Positions 52,102-61,326 of a DNA stretch of 64,000 nucleotides are shown piece after piece. Position 1 is the stretch's first letter; each line of letters starts with the position of its first letter. The notes beneath the pieces were generated by a model, which saw only the letters and a list, made by a program, of their open reading frames with translations, had not been told where the DNA came from and did no database searches. Where the stretch lies: NCBI RefSeq assembly GCF_000154725.1, contig NZ_DS544873.1:677569-741568 (forward strand). Direction: 5' to 3'. A program made the translations under genes and the position numbers. The DNA is from Kordia algicida OT-1. Lineage in GTDB: Bacteria > Bacteroidota > Bacteroidia > Flavobacteriales > Flavobacteriaceae.

Positions 52102-52141
52102 TAAACAAATAATTGTGTAACGTAATACAATTATTTGTTTA
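52102..52141. repeat. perfect 15-bp inverted repeat, 10-base loop
   Basis: TAAACAAATAATTGT (52102-52116) pairs with ACAATTATTTGTTTA (52127-52141). It could be an operator or a two-way terminator between the RiPP cluster and the next genes. Confidence 0.6.
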
Positions 52142-52188
52142 ATTACATACCACTAATGAAAATAAAAAATGCTGCAAACAAATTTCTG

Positions 52189-52196
52189 TATATTTG
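52189..52196 (+). promoter_or_regulatory. -7 promoter element TATATTTG
   Basis: Matches TAnnTTTG exactly. It would start transcription about 200 bases before the secreted-protein gene at 52399. Confidence 0.4.
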
Positions 52197-52398
52197 TATG
52201 TCTTGGGATACTTATTGAATAGTAATATAAAAAACTGAGACTTATGTATAATATATCAATACTTACAGGAGCATGTTTTTTACTACCTTTAGTAGATTTA
52301 AATAGTTTTTATTCAAAGCATAAGCAAGCTCTAAAAAACATGTAAACTTAGCTATATTGCAGACATGATAATTATAAAATTCACATAAACCATTACTT

Positions 52399-52758
52399 AT
52401 GAAAGTACTCATCGTTGCCATTATTTCAATGATTACATTAAATATTCATGCACAATCTAAAGATGAAATCATAGATGAATTGCAAAAGGTATTAAAAGAA
52501 CATTGCATAAGTACGCAATTAAAAAATGCCGAAATATACTATAATACGGGAGAAAAAATATTAGACTTTGGGCTACGTTACGACTTAGATACCACTAGAC
52601 TTACCTATGAATTTGCAGGTACAGCAAGCGAACCTATTCATATGCTTCAATTTGTAAGAGATGCAAAGCCTAATTCATCTACAAGTTTCTTTTTTGACAA
52701 TAAAAAAAGTGTGTATCACGTACTTGATTTGATATATGCTTTAAAGAAACTAGAATAA
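52399..52758 (+). CDS. small secreted hypothetical protein
   Basis: A 119-residue protein with a clear signal peptide (MKVLIVAIISMITLNIHAQ). The mature part has alternating helices and strands (EIIDELQKVLKEHCISTQLK, LRYDLDTTRLTYEFAGTA) and ends with a helix (VYHVLDLIYALKKLE). It has one cysteine. No family is recognised. It precedes the metallopeptidase gene by 55 bases in the same direction and may be co-expressed. Confidence 0.6.
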   Translation: MKVLIVAIISMITLNIHAQSKDEIIDELQKVLKEHCISTQLKNAEIYYNTGEKILDFGLRYDLDTTRLTYEFAGTASEPIHMLQFVRDAKPNSSTSFFFDNKKSVYHVLDLIYALKKLE

Positions 52759-52813
52759 AATAGTAGAGCAACTAAATTTAAATTAATACGTTGGAGCATT
52801 CAAATCTCGATTA

Positions 52814-53707
52814 ATGAGTAAAAAAATAAACTTTATGAAGGTAAAACAGCTTTTCTTATTAATATTATTGTTATCTATCAGTCAAAATATAGTTGCTCAA
52901 TACAACTTAACAGACAAGCAACGTTATATGATTAACGAATGGAGAGATGCTTATGGTGGAAAAGTATACTACGCCTATAATTATCCAAAAACATATAATG
53001 TTTACAAACAATTAAAGCGTTACTCCGGAATGGATTACCCAATTATTTTTAGTCAAACATTTAATTGGGGACAAGCACATAACGGAGGACTAATTATTTT
53101 AGATTATTCTACCATTAATAAAAATAAACACGTACTAGCTTTTGTTTTTGCACACGAATGGGGACATCAAGCCTTGGGACATCAATCGAATGTATACAAT
53201 CCGTATGGTTCTACGTGGAAAATACGAACTTCTGCTACTCAAACCGAAGATGAAGCCGATGTATATGCAGGAAAGTTTTTAGCGACTTATAATTATGATA
53301 TCAATATAGTGTATAATTACTTATACAATTTGCCTAAAAATGACAACGATCATACGCATTCATCAGGTAGAAAAAGAGCCAAATTAGTACTAAAAGGATA
53401 TCGTTCGGTAAAAGGAAGTAGCAATACCAATAGTAGTGAAGTGCAGTACAAATATGTAACTGTAGCATGTAATCATGCTGCGCACCCAAATGGAGACTTG
53501 ACAAATTGCATACATTTGGCGCACCCAAATGGTGATTTGTATCGATGTCAACACAGATGCCGAGATTACTACAATCGTATCGTGCCTTGCCATCCTAATG
53601 GACATGTAGTAGCTTGTACACACAGAGCGCATCCAAACGGAGATATAAGTAGTTGTCGCCATAGACTACATCCTAATGGACATACTAAAAAAGTGAGAAA
53701 GTATTAA
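52814..53707 (+). CDS. secreted zinc metallopeptidase with C-terminal Cys/His repeats
   Basis: A 297-residue protein with a signal sequence (KQLFLLILLLSISQNIVAQ); ATG 52814 or 52835 could start it. The zinc motif is HEWGH (His 114, Glu 115, His 118) in LAFVFAHEWGHQALGHQ, and a third ligand is likely in EDEADVYAGKFL. This is the core of M48-like peptidases, but without the usual membrane helices. The last 80 residues carry five copies of HPNG with regularly spaced Cys and His (CNHAAHPNGDL, CIHLAHPNGDL, CHPNGHVVACTHRAHPNG). They look like extra metal-binding or disulfide units. I know no close match for this tail. Confidence 0.7.
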   Translation: MSKKINFMKVKQLFLLILLLSISQNIVAQYNLTDKQRYMINEWRDAYGGKVYYAYNYPKTYNVYKQLKRYSGMDYPIIFSQTFNWGQAHNGGLIILDYSTINKNKHVLAFVFAHEWGHQALGHQSNVYNPYGSTWKIRTSATQTEDEADVYAGKFLATYNYDINIVYNYLYNLPKNDNDHTHSSGRKRAKLVLKGYRSVKGSSNTNSSEVQYKYVTVACNHAAHPNGDLTNCIHLAHPNGDLYRCQHRCRDYYNRIVPCHPNGHVVACTHRAHPNGDISSCRHRLHPNGHTKKVRKY

Positions 53708-53826
53708 TACTATATTGTAATGAATGTATATAAACTTACAGATAGTGTAAAATGATTCTCAAGTTTTAAATTCATTCTGATGAAATCTTCAAACAAAACA
53801 CATCATGATATTAATACATTGATTGA

Positions 53827-53856
53827 TTGCTACATTCTCAAATTAACGTACTTTTG
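53827..53856 (+). promoter_or_regulatory. Bacteroidota promoter TTG-N19-TACTTTTG
   Basis: TTG at 53827-53829, then 19 bases, then TACTTTTG at 53849-53856. Matches the Bacteroidota consensus TTG-N19-TAnnTTTG. It lies 20 bases before the methyltransferase start. Confidence 0.7.
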
Positions 53857-53876
53857 CAAACAGATTACAATAGCAA

Positions 53877-55052
53877 ATGAGACAAGATAATTTTAAAATG
53901 GTTGCCAAAACGTTACATGGTTTTGAAGACTTACTCGAAGACGAACTAAAACGATTGGGCGCACAAGATATTCGCAAAGGAACGCGTAATGTTAGTTTTA
54001 GAGGCGACAAAGGTTTTATGTATAAAGCAAATTTATGCTTACGTACTGCAATTAAAATTTTAAAACCGATTCGTTATTTTAAAATTAGAAATGAGCAAGA
54101 TTTGTACGATCAGGTGTATAATATGCATTGGGATAAATATTTGTCACACAATGATACGTTTATGATTGATGCTACTGTGGCTTCTGACCAATTTACACAT
54201 TCACAATTTATTGCCTTAAAAACGAAAGATGCAATTGCAGATAAATTCCGAAATACAGAAGGCAGACGTCCAAATGTAGATTTAAAGTTTCCGACATTGC
54301 GTATTCATGTACACATTCAGAATAATGACTGTACGATTTCTTTAGATAGCTCAGGAGGTTCTCTACACAAACGCGGTTACAAAACGGCAACCAATATTGC
54401 TCCAATTAATGAAGTATTGGCGGCAGGTTTGGTGATGATGTCTGGTTGGGACGGACAGTGCGATTTGCTCGATCCGATGTGTGGAAGTGGAACGATTGCT
54501 ATTGAAGCAGCCATGATTGCATGTAATATTCCAGCAAACATCAACCGTAGAGAATTCGGTTTTGAAAAATGGCAAGATTGGGATGTGGATTTGTTTGAAA
54601 AGATTGAAGAATCGTGCTTGCGAAAAGTACGTGAATTTCACCACAACATTTACGGATACGATAAAGCACCATCGGCAGTACAGAAAGCAAAAGACAATGT
54701 GAAAAATGCTAACTTAGATGATTACATCAAGATTCGTCGTGCAAACTTTTTCGAGACACAAAAAGAAAATGATGAAAAATTACATATATTGTTCAATCCG
54801 CCATACGGCGAGCGTTTGCATATTGAAATGGAAGAATTTTATGCCGAAATAGGAGATACGCTCAAGCAAGGATATGCCAACACAAACGCTTGGTTTATCA
54901 CTTCAAACTTAGAAGCTTTAAAATTTGTCGGATTGCGTCCGTCACGAAAAATAAAAGTTTTCAATGGAAAGTTAGAATCTCGTTTGGTAAAGTACGAAAT
55001 GTACGCAGGAAGCAAAAAAGCAAAGTTTCAAAATAAAGAAAACGACAATTAA
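53877..55052 (+). CDS. THUMP domain-containing RNA methyltransferase (RlmL/YpsC-like)
   Basis: A 391-residue protein. A THUMP RNA-binding domain fills residues 5-155 (GFEDLLEDELKRLGAQDIRK, YKANLCLRTAIKILKP). The catalytic domain has SAM motif DPMCGSGTIAIEAAM at about 200-214 and the amino-methyltransferase motif FNPPYGERL at about 305-313. The NPPY motif marks N-methyltransferases; relatives methylate guanine N2 at 23S rRNA position 2445. It acts in the cytosol on rRNA. The gene is followed 12 bases later by a small membrane protein. Exact target is assigned by family only. Confidence 0.88.
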   Translation: MRQDNFKMVAKTLHGFEDLLEDELKRLGAQDIRKGTRNVSFRGDKGFMYKANLCLRTAIKILKPIRYFKIRNEQDLYDQVYNMHWDKYLSHNDTFMIDATVASDQFTHSQFIALKTKDAIADKFRNTEGRRPNVDLKFPTLRIHVHIQNNDCTISLDSSGGSLHKRGYKTATNIAPINEVLAAGLVMMSGWDGQCDLLDPMCGSGTIAIEAAMIACNIPANINRREFGFEKWQDWDVDLFEKIEESCLRKVREFHHNIYGYDKAPSAVQKAKDNVKNANLDDYIKIRRANFFETQKENDEKLHILFNPPYGERLHIEMEEFYAEIGDTLKQGYANTNAWFITSNLEALKFVGLRPSRKIKVFNGKLESRLVKYEMYAGSKKAKFQNKENDN

Positions 55053-55063
55053 AATTTAGATAG

Positions 55064-55294
55064 ATGCAACCAAAAACAAAAGCAGTACTTTACAACTTTG
55101 TAGCCTTTATGTTAATCTTTTTGGCATTTCGTTTAACCATTGGTTATGTTTTGAAATTAAACACCTTATGGTTGGCATTAATTTCTGCGGTAATCGCGAG
55201 TATTTTAGCTCCAAAATTTGCAGTTGTTGAAGAAGGTGGCAAGAAAAAAGTGATGATGAGTTCAATTTTTACCAAAGATCATAAGGAAGTGTAG
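55064..55294 (+). CDS. small two-helix membrane protein
   Basis: A 76-residue protein with two hydrophobic segments (YNFVAFMLIFLAFRLTIGYV and LWLALISAVIASILAPKFAV) and a basic C-terminus. It starts 12 bases after the methyltransferase stop, so it is probably in the same transcript. Similar small proteins follow the same methyltransferase in flavobacteria, but the function is not known. Confidence 0.65.
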   Translation: MQPKTKAVLYNFVAFMLIFLAFRLTIGYVLKLNTLWLALISAVIASILAPKFAVVEEGGKKKVMMSSIFTKDHKEV

Positions 55295-55314
55295 GTATTC
55301 TTTAAGTTAGAAAA

Positions 55315-55839
55315 TTATTCCTTCAACAAATCTTCCAAATACGCAATCACCTCAACATACTTTTCATCATGTAATTTTTCAACAAATGCAGGATTTTCTT
55401 TTCGGTATACTTCAAGCATGCGACTTCCTGTATTTTTAGAATGTGTCACATTGGCAATACGATCGCAGAGTTTTATGAATGTTGCATATGGCGTGTTTCG
55501 AATGCCTTCATAATATTTTTTACCAGCTCGTTCGCTACGATTTCTACCTTTGTTATTGGTTAAAGCATACGCGAATTCGGCAACATCTTCATTCAGTGCT
55601 TTTTTGACATCATTATAGGTTTCCCGTGCATCTTCAATCACATCATGAACCCAACAACCTGCCAAAACATTGTGTTGTGCTTCTTCTGGAATTAAATGTA
55701 AAAACTGTTTTGCAGCATTGACAACCATCTGTAAATGAAATTCATACGGATATTGGTCATACATGTGATTCGTGTCTCGATGCTTTTCTATAGCATACAA
55801 ACGTGCTTTTTTGTCAATAGTCATACTTACCATAAGCAT
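55315..55839 (-). CDS. HD domain phosphohydrolase (RelA/SpoT-type HD)
   Basis: A 174-residue protein from one of three close ATGs (55839, 55833, 55824). It consists of one HD domain: an N-terminal His in YPYEFHLQMV, the His-Asp pair in GCWVHDVIEDA, and a later Asp in FIKLCDRIANV. The pattern matches the hydrolase half of (p)ppGpp synthetase/hydrolases, that is a small alarmone hydrolase-like or related nucleotide phosphohydrolase. No synthetase domain is present. Substrate is inferred from family. Confidence 0.75.
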   Translation of the reverse strand: MLMVSMTIDKKARLYAIEKHRDTNHMYDQYPYEFHLQMVVNAAKQFLHLIPEEAQHNVLAGCWVHDVIEDARETYNDVKKALNEDVAEFAYALTNNKGRNRSERAGKKYYEGIRNTPYATFIKLCDRIANVTHSKNTGSRMLEVYRKENPAFVEKLHDEKYVEVIAYLEDLLKE

Positions 55840-56024
55840 TAAATTTCAATCTAAAGTAGTGAATAATAAATTGAAAAATAGCTAATTTTAAGGTAGATTT
55901 TTAGAAAGCTAGCAAATCAAAAAAATATCTTTTTAGGATATTTATACTGTTTGAATTTACAAAGAAGTTAAATCCATTTTAGTTTCCATCAAAAAGAATT
56001 TGTCAAAAATAATAACAGCACAAA

Positions 56025-56387
56025 TTACTTTAACGTATTCAAATGTGAGATTGCCGTAAAATGCTGAGCATTGATCTTTTGTACTCTTTTCTTTAAAGCA
56101 TCACTTGCATTGCCATATATTTCTAAACTTACAAAAGACCTTACTTCATTCAATCTTGATGAAAAGGATTTGTAATTGTCAAAGTGAAATAATACAGCTT
56201 CAGAATCCGTATACGTTTCCAAAACTTTAACGGTATTGTCAGTTTCTGAAATATACCAATCGTATTGAAGCATGCCTTTTTCCGTTTCAGAACAATGTGC
56301 TTGCAATTTTTGAACAACTTCTTGCAACTCAGACAATTTATCGTCTAATAGTTTAGATGTTGCTATAATTGTGATTCTATCTTTCAT
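56025..56387 (-). CDS. putative quinol monooxygenase (ABM domain, YgiN-like)
   Basis: A 120-residue protein with the ferredoxin-like ABM fold: ITIIATSKLLDDKLSELQEV, then GMLQYDWYISETDNTVKVLE, then a tyrosine helix (SEAVLFHFDNY). The conserved pattern is strand-helix-strand-strand-helix with a YDWYxS...vLETYTDSEA line. Family members oxidise quinols or small aromatic compounds; others have no known activity. It stands alone. Confidence 0.7.
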   Translation of the reverse strand: MKDRITIIATSKLLDDKLSELQEVVQKLQAHCSETEKGMLQYDWYISETDNTVKVLETYTDSEAVLFHFDNYKSFSSRLNEVRSFVSLEIYGNASDALKKRVQKINAQHFTAISHLNTLK

Positions 56388-56498
56388 ATATTGAAGTGAT
56401 TTACCAAAAAAAGCAGAAATACCGTAGTTAAGATGGATTCTGTGAGTTATGTGTAATTTAAAAACTAAACAACCAATATTTTTAACAGTTAAAGCGTT

Positions 56499-57287
56499 TT
56501 ACTCTGGACTCAATTCCTCAGCGTCTTCTTCCGTTTTCTTCTTTTTTGCCTTTTTGTAGATTGGAATCGAATAACTAATGGTGTAATTAAATCCTGCGCC
56601 GACATTATTATCGGTCGTAACTTTATTAAATCCAGGAATGAATAAGTTCTGAAAATTCTCTGGTTCTTTTGTGCTTAACAGTCGATTTAAACGCAAGCTA
56701 AATCCCATGTAAACGTTATTCAACACTTCAACTTTTATACCAGCGACAACCTCAACCCAATGTCCGTTGAGATTAGAAAATTCGGTTCCTGGCGTTTGTG
56801 TCAGTACGCTAACATCATCTACATGCTGATTGGTCTGATAGGTTCTATAACTGTTTAATGTTTGTTTGTGTGTGCTGTAACCGTAACGCATTCCGACAAT
56901 AATGGCATTTTGCATACCAAACCAGTTTTCATAAGCATTGTAATCAAATCCTATTTTTACAAAACTTCCTTCTGTGGTAAAATTTAGCTGATCTTCATCT
57001 ACTGTTTTCTTTTCATTTCCAAATTCAGTTGCGAGATAAAACTTTTTTGTCAATCGGAAATCTGCAGCAATTTCAAAACCTTGATAATTGTCATCCAACA
57101 ACATGCGCAGTGGTTTGCTGGCATCAACACCAACACGCAATGCATAGGTATCTTGTTTTGGTACTGTATCATTTAATACAGTTGGTGTTGCTAAGTCTTC
57201 ATCTTGCGCAAAACTTACGCTACAGACAAATATGGTGAGTATACTAATGATATATCTTAACATGTGTAACGGTTTCATTTTGAACAT
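56499..57287 (-). CDS. DUF6048 family protein
   Basis: A 262-residue protein with signal segment (MLRYIISILTIFVCSVSFAQ); starts at 57287, 57278 or 57263 are possible, and the first overlaps the preceding gene by 44 bases. The mature part looks like an outer-membrane beta-barrel (alternating strands such as FYLATEFGNEKKTVDEDQL and AIIVGMRYGYSTH). It ends with a Lys-rich, acidic tail. The gene order rlmD, DUF6452, DUF6048 is usual in Flavobacteriia. Role unknown, probably envelope related. Confidence 0.72.
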   Translation of the reverse strand: MFKMKPLHMLRYIISILTIFVCSVSFAQDEDLATPTVLNDTVPKQDTYALRVGVDASKPLRMLLDDNYQGFEIAADFRLTKKFYLATEFGNEKKTVDEDQLNFTTEGSFVKIGFDYNAYENWFGMQNAIIVGMRYGYSTHKQTLNSYRTYQTNQHVDDVSVLTQTPGTEFSNLNGHWVEVVAGIKVEVLNNVYMGFSLRLNRLLSTKEPENFQNLFIPGFNKVTTDNNVGAGFNYTISYSIPIYKKAKKKKTEEDAEELSPE

Positions 57288-57822
57288 TTATGTTTGAAAT
57301 CAATATTCCTGTGTCGGTGTTGATCCAATTTTCTGAATCATCAGTCACAACGGCGCCATCATTTATATTTAAGGTGTAGTTGGTAATATAGCCGCAAGCT
57401 CTGGAAAGAAAAATTTCTTGTGTTTCATAGTTGAACGTCAAAATGTCTTCATTTCCTGCTATTTGCATGCCATCTTCATCTTCTTCATATCCAGAAATAA
57501 ATCGGTACGCCGTAGTTCCTTCTTGTGTTCGCAGTGGAATAGAAACGGTATTTGTCGTTTGTGGAGTTGTCTGAATCGGATCTACGATAAATGTAACACC
57601 ATTAATAACTTCTGTGTTTGGATCGACAGCTTCTACCCATAAATTGGTAACATTTTTAGCAAGTTCTTCACCAGAATTGTTGTTAATGTCAAAAAACTCA
57701 ATGACCAATAATGGCGTCGTAATAGTTCCTTCCACACAAATATCATCTTTTTCGCAGGAAAACGATATAAATGCTGCTATGAGAAGCATTCCTAAGATTC
57801 CTATATAGGATAATTTTTTCAT
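57244..57822 (-). CDS. DUF6452 family lipoprotein-like protein
   Basis: A 192-residue protein with signal peptide and lipobox-like cysteine (IGILGMLLIAAFISFSCEKD, Cys at about 23). The mature part is beta-rich with a short hydrophobic strand set (TTPLLVIEFFDINNNSGEEL, TEVINGVTFIVDPI) and two cysteines. It is co-directional with rlmD and DUF6048, 15 bases after rlmD. It is probably an envelope lipoprotein; function unknown. Confidence 0.75.
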   Translation of the reverse strand: MKKLSYIGILGMLLIAAFISFSCEKDDICVEGTITTPLLVIEFFDINNNSGEELAKNVTNLWVEAVDPNTEVINGVTFIVDPIQTTPQTTNTVSIPLRTQEGTTAYRFISGYEEDEDGMQIAGNEDILTFNYETQEIFLSRACGYITNYTLNINDGAVVTDDSENWINTDTGILISNINVQNETVTHVKIYH

Positions 57823-57837
57823 CTGCTTTTTTATTTT

Positions 57838-59250
57838 CTAATTTCTTCTTTCTAAAAGCACAACATTTTCTATGTGATGCGTCTGCGGAAACATGTCTAC
57901 TGCTTGTACTTTTGTTACTTTATACGTTGCATCCATCAATGCTAAATCGCGCGCTTGTGTTGCACTATTACAACTTACATACACTACTTTTTTTGGTGCA
58001 ATATTAAGAATTTGTTGCACAACATCTGCATGCATTCCGTCACGTGGCGGATCGGTAATGATGACATCTGGCGTTCCATGTGTTTCAATAAATTCAGCAT
58101 TAAACACTTTTTTCATATCACCTACAAAAAATTCTGTGTTGGTAATATTATTAAAAGCAGCATTTTCTTTTGCCGCTTCAATGGCTTCCGGTACAGATTC
58201 TACACCAATTACTTTTTTTGCTTTTTTTGAAACAAATTGTGCGATAGTTCCCGTTCCTGTATATAAATCATATACCAATTCATCACCTTGTAAACCAGCA
58301 AAATCGCGTGTTATTTTATACAGTTCGTATGCTTGATCGGAATTTGTTTGATAAAATGATTTTGCATTTATTTTAAACTGTAAACCTTCCATTTCCTCAA
58401 AAATATGGTCTCGTCCAGCATAGCAAATTACTTCCTGATCGTAAATGGTATCATTTCCTTTTCCGTTGATTACATAGAGTAAAGACGTTATTTCAGGAAA
58501 TTTTTCTTGTACAAAATTTAATAGCAATTCACGTTTTTCTTTGTCTTCTTTGTAGAATTGAATCAACACCATCACTTCACCAATAGACGAAGTACGAATC
58601 ATAAGCGTACGCAACAATCCAGTTTGATGACGTGTGTTGAAAAACGCAATATTGTTTTCGGTTGCGAATTCTTTGATAGTATTTCGAATTGCGTTTGAAG
58701 GATCGGCTTGCAAATGACATTTGTTGATGTCCAAAATCTTGTCCCACATCCCTGGAATGTGAAAACCTAGCGCATTTCTGTCGCCTAAATCTTCATCAGA
58801 ATCTACTTCTTCCTGCGTTAACCAACGACTGTCTGAAAACGAGAACTCCATTTTGTTTCTGTAAAAATATTGTTCCGAGCTTCCTAAGATTGGTGTCAGT
58901 TCTGGCAATGCTACTTTTCCAATGCGAGTTAAATTGTTCAAGACTTCTTTCTGCTTGTAAAACAATTGATGTTCATACACCATGTGTTGCCATTTGCAAC
59001 CGCCACACGTTCCAAAATGCTCGCAAACAGGTTCGGTACGTTTATCTGAAAGCGAATGAAACTTTACAGCTTTCCCTTCGTAGTATGCTTTTCGCTTTTT
59101 ATAGGTTTGAATGTCTACTACATCGCCAGGAACGGCATTTGGTAAAAATATCACTGTTCCTTCTTCCGTTTTGGCTACTGTTTTTCCTTTCGTAGCAGTA
59201 TCTACCACTTCAACGTGTTCAAACAATTTCTTACGATTCTTTCTTCCCAT
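57838..59250 (-). CDS. rlmD: 23S rRNA (uracil(1939)-C(5))-methyltransferase RlmD
   Basis: A 470-residue protein. An N-terminal TRAM-like domain (residues 10-65) leads to an iron-sulfur cluster region with cysteines in EHFGTCGGCKWQHM. The catalytic part has SAM motif LVYDLYTGTGTIAQFVSKKA, the motif TDPPRDGMH, the catalytic Cys in VVYVSCNSATQARDL and a final basic motif (MFPQTHHIENVVLLERR). All hallmarks of the RumA/RlmD family are intact. It methylates U1939 of 23S rRNA. The start ATG 59250 lies four bases from a TATTTTTG -7 element on the minus strand, so the mRNA may be leaderless. Confidence 0.92.
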   Translation of the reverse strand: MGRKNRKKLFEHVEVVDTATKGKTVAKTEEGTVIFLPNAVPGDVVDIQTYKKRKAYYEGKAVKFHSLSDKRTEPVCEHFGTCGGCKWQHMVYEHQLFYKQKEVLNNLTRIGKVALPELTPILGSSEQYFYRNKMEFSFSDSRWLTQEEVDSDEDLGDRNALGFHIPGMWDKILDINKCHLQADPSNAIRNTIKEFATENNIAFFNTRHQTGLLRTLMIRTSSIGEVMVLIQFYKEDKEKRELLLNFVQEKFPEITSLLYVINGKGNDTIYDQEVICYAGRDHIFEEMEGLQFKINAKSFYQTNSDQAYELYKITRDFAGLQGDELVYDLYTGTGTIAQFVSKKAKKVIGVESVPEAIEAAKENAAFNNITNTEFFVGDMKKVFNAEFIETHGTPDVIITDPPRDGMHADVVQQILNIAPKKVVYVSCNSATQARDLALMDATYKVTKVQAVDMFPQTHHIENVVLLERRN

Positions 59251-59553
59251 GCGGCAAAAATAACAATAGCGGTAAATATATATATTATTTATTCGGCGAA
59301 TCTTTAAAAAAATGCTAAAAGTTTGGCTTGTGTGTGTAGAAGTAGGAGAGATGTACCGTATTTTTAATAGCTATGGACATGAAATTAATGAAAACCGTAC
59401 TTTTTAAATCTATTCTTTACTGTATATTTAAAAAATACATATGTAGCATAATTTTGTACTGAAAGCCAATTCACTCATTCAACCACACTGTTTACGCATT
59501 CTTCTTTTTTAAAAGCGACTATTCTAGCTAGTTTTGATTCAAAATAAAAAGAA
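59251..59553. other. divergent intergenic region
   Basis: Promoter region between rlmD and the secreted-protein gene. A TATTTTTG element (minus strand, 59255-59262) lies just before rlmD and a TAATTTTG element (plus strand, 59449-59456) before the gene at 59554. Nothing else is seen. Confidence 0.45.
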
Positions 59554-60135
59554 ATGAAATTATTAGGAAGCGTATTATTGTTACTGATGACTTTTAGTGT
59601 GTATGCACAGAATTACAGCTTAATTGATAGAGCAGATGCATTACTAGAAGCCGAAAAGCCAAATTATAAAAAAGTTGAGAGGTTATTGAAACGTGCCAAA
59701 AAGAAAGACTATGGCTTTTGTGGAAACGCTAGATTTTCAGCACTTAGTAAAATAGATTTTGTAGAAGCTAAAATGTTGTATTTAAAATCTGAATACGCAG
59801 CATGTTTGTCTTTTTTAGATTCAGATGATGTTTGGATTGCGCAAAAATCATCCGATTCTTTAAAAGTTTTGACGTTGATAAAAATTCACGGAAAGGAAAC
59901 GATTAAGAAACTCATAGAAAAAGATGCAGCACGTGTAATAACACGAACTTCTGATTATGAATATAAAGATATTTGTATCAATTTAGATACAATTAATTAT
60001 AATTTTTGTTTTAGAGATCAAGAAGATGCTTTTGATTATAAAAAAGAAGTTACGATTGCCGAAATCATTCGTAAAACAAACTTTTATCAATTACTCTACG
60101 ATTCAAAACCGATCACCAAACAACCCAAAACCTAA
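59554..60135 (+). CDS. secreted TPR-like hypothetical protein
   Basis: A 193-residue protein with signal peptide (MKLLGSVLLLLMTFSVYAQ) and helical repeats in the first 100 residues (DRADALLEAEKPNYKKVERL, AKMLYLKSEYAACLSFLDSD). It ends with a short proline/lysine tail. Periplasmic or surface; TPR-like fold suggests protein contacts. No family is recognised. Confidence 0.55.
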   Translation: MKLLGSVLLLLMTFSVYAQNYSLIDRADALLEAEKPNYKKVERLLKRAKKKDYGFCGNARFSALSKIDFVEAKMLYLKSEYAACLSFLDSDDVWIAQKSSDSLKVLTLIKIHGKETIKKLIEKDAARVITRTSDYEYKDICINLDTINYNFCFRDQEDAFDYKKEVTIAEIIRKTNFYQLLYDSKPITKQPKT

Positions 60136-60153
60136 TACCCAAAACCCAGAAAC

Positions 60154-61191
60154 CTAAGAATACACTCTGTTTTCCTGCTCAGAAACTTGAATAAAAGTTG
60201 TTCGTTTGGTCAATTCTTTTAAGCGAGAAGCGCCAACATACGTACACGTACTACGAATGCCACCTAAGATATCTTGAACAGTATCAGAAACGTGTCCCTT
60301 CAATGGAATTTCAACCGTTTTTCCTTCAGAAGCTCTGTATTCTGCGACGCCACCAACGTATTTTTCCATCGCAGTAGCAGAACTCATTCCGTAAAATTGT
60401 TTGAATTTTTCCCCGTTTCGTTCTATCAATTCGCCACCACTTTCATAATGTCCAGAGAGCATTCCGCCAAGCATCACAAAATCTGCACCAGCGCCAAAAG
60501 CTTTTGCTACATCGCCAGGAGTTGTGCAACCGCCATCAGAAATAATATGTCCGCCCAAACCGTGTGCAGCATCGGCACATTCAATGATTGCCGAGAGTTG
60601 CGGATAACCCACGCCCGTTTTTACACGTGTGGTACACACCGAACCTGGACCAATTCCTACTTTGACAATATCGGCACCAGAAAGCAATAATTCTTCAACC
60701 ATTTCGCCTGTTACCACATTTCCTGCAATAATGACTTTGTCTGGAAATTGTGCTCGGGCTTGTTTGACAAAATCAACAAAATGTTGCGAATATCCGTTTG
60801 CAACATCAATACAGATGAATTTTAGTTGTGGAAATGTAGAAAAAAGCAAACGTAACTTTTCATTATCTTGTTCGCCAGTTCCTGTACTTACGGCAATTTG
60901 CGAAATATAATTTGGATCAGCCGAAGCGATAAATTTACTCCATTGCTCAAATGTATAATGTTTGTGAATTGCAGTAAATAGTTGTTTGGAAGCCAATGCT
61001 TTTGCCATTTCAAACGTTCCTACCGTATCCATATTAGCTGCCATAATCGGAATTCCTGTCCATTGATAAGAGTGATGTAAAAAGCTAAAAGTCCGTTGTA
61101 GCGTAACTTGCGAACGACTTTTTAATGTTGAACGTTTTGGGCGAATCATTACATCTTTAAACCCAAGTTTCAATCCACTTTCTATGCGCAT
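60154..61191 (-). CDS. guaC: GMP reductase
   Basis: A 345-residue TIM-barrel protein of the IMPDH/GMPR family without CBS domains. The start is typical: [20 protein letters not shown]. The active-site cysteine is in [20 protein letters not shown], followed by the phosphate-binding [11 protein letters not shown] and [11 protein letters not shown]. It converts GMP to IMP with NADPH, in purine interconversion in the cytosol. The length agrees with bacterial GuaC (about 346 residues). It is monocistronic on the minus strand. Very secure. Confidence 0.93.
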   Translation of the reverse strand: MRIESGLKLGFKDVMIRPKRSTLKSRSQVTLQRTFSFLHHSYQWTGIPIMAANMDTVGTFEMAKALASKQLFTAIHKHYTFEQWSKFIASADPNYISQIAVSTGTGEQDNEKLRLLFSTFPQLKFICIDVANGYSQHFVDFVKQARAQFPDKVIIAGNVVTGEMVEELLLSGADIVKVGIGPGSVCTTRVKTGVGYPQLSAIIECADAAHGLGGHIISDGGCTTPGDVAKAFGAGADFVMLGGMLSGHYESGGELIERNGEKFKQFYGMSSATAMEKYVGGVAEYRASEGKTVEIPLKGHVSDTVQDILGGIRSTCTYVGASRLKELTKRTTFIQVSEQENRVYS

Positions 61192-61326
61192 ATATTCAAA
61201 TTTGTATGGTTTGTATTAGCTATTCTTAAAATTAAATTTTTCTTTTTAGAATCATCTTTTTTGGGAAAGGAGTTTTTAAGATGTTATCAACAGTATATTA
61301 TTTGAAGATTTTAAGATCATTTTACA
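61192..61326. other. short intergenic region
   Basis: 135 bases between guaC and the RluA-family gene, holding the promoter of guaC; no other element seen. Confidence 0.35.

Larger units (their letters stand above)
51678..52398. other. intergenic region with a perfect inverted repeat and a promoter
   Basis: 0.7 kb without a clear gene. It holds a 15-bp inverted repeat (52102-52141), a -7 element TATATTTG (52189-52196), and a 33-codon frame at 52244 with no support. Confidence 0.45.

Noticed and set aside
52244-52345. 33-codon plus-strand reading frame
   Set aside because: It follows a promoter-like element but has no ribosome-binding or family support; it may be an mRNA leader.
57893-58336. 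147-codon plus-strand frame opposite rlmD
   Set aside because: It is a shadow of the rlmD coding strand, rich in Cys, Thr and Ser only because of the opposite reading.
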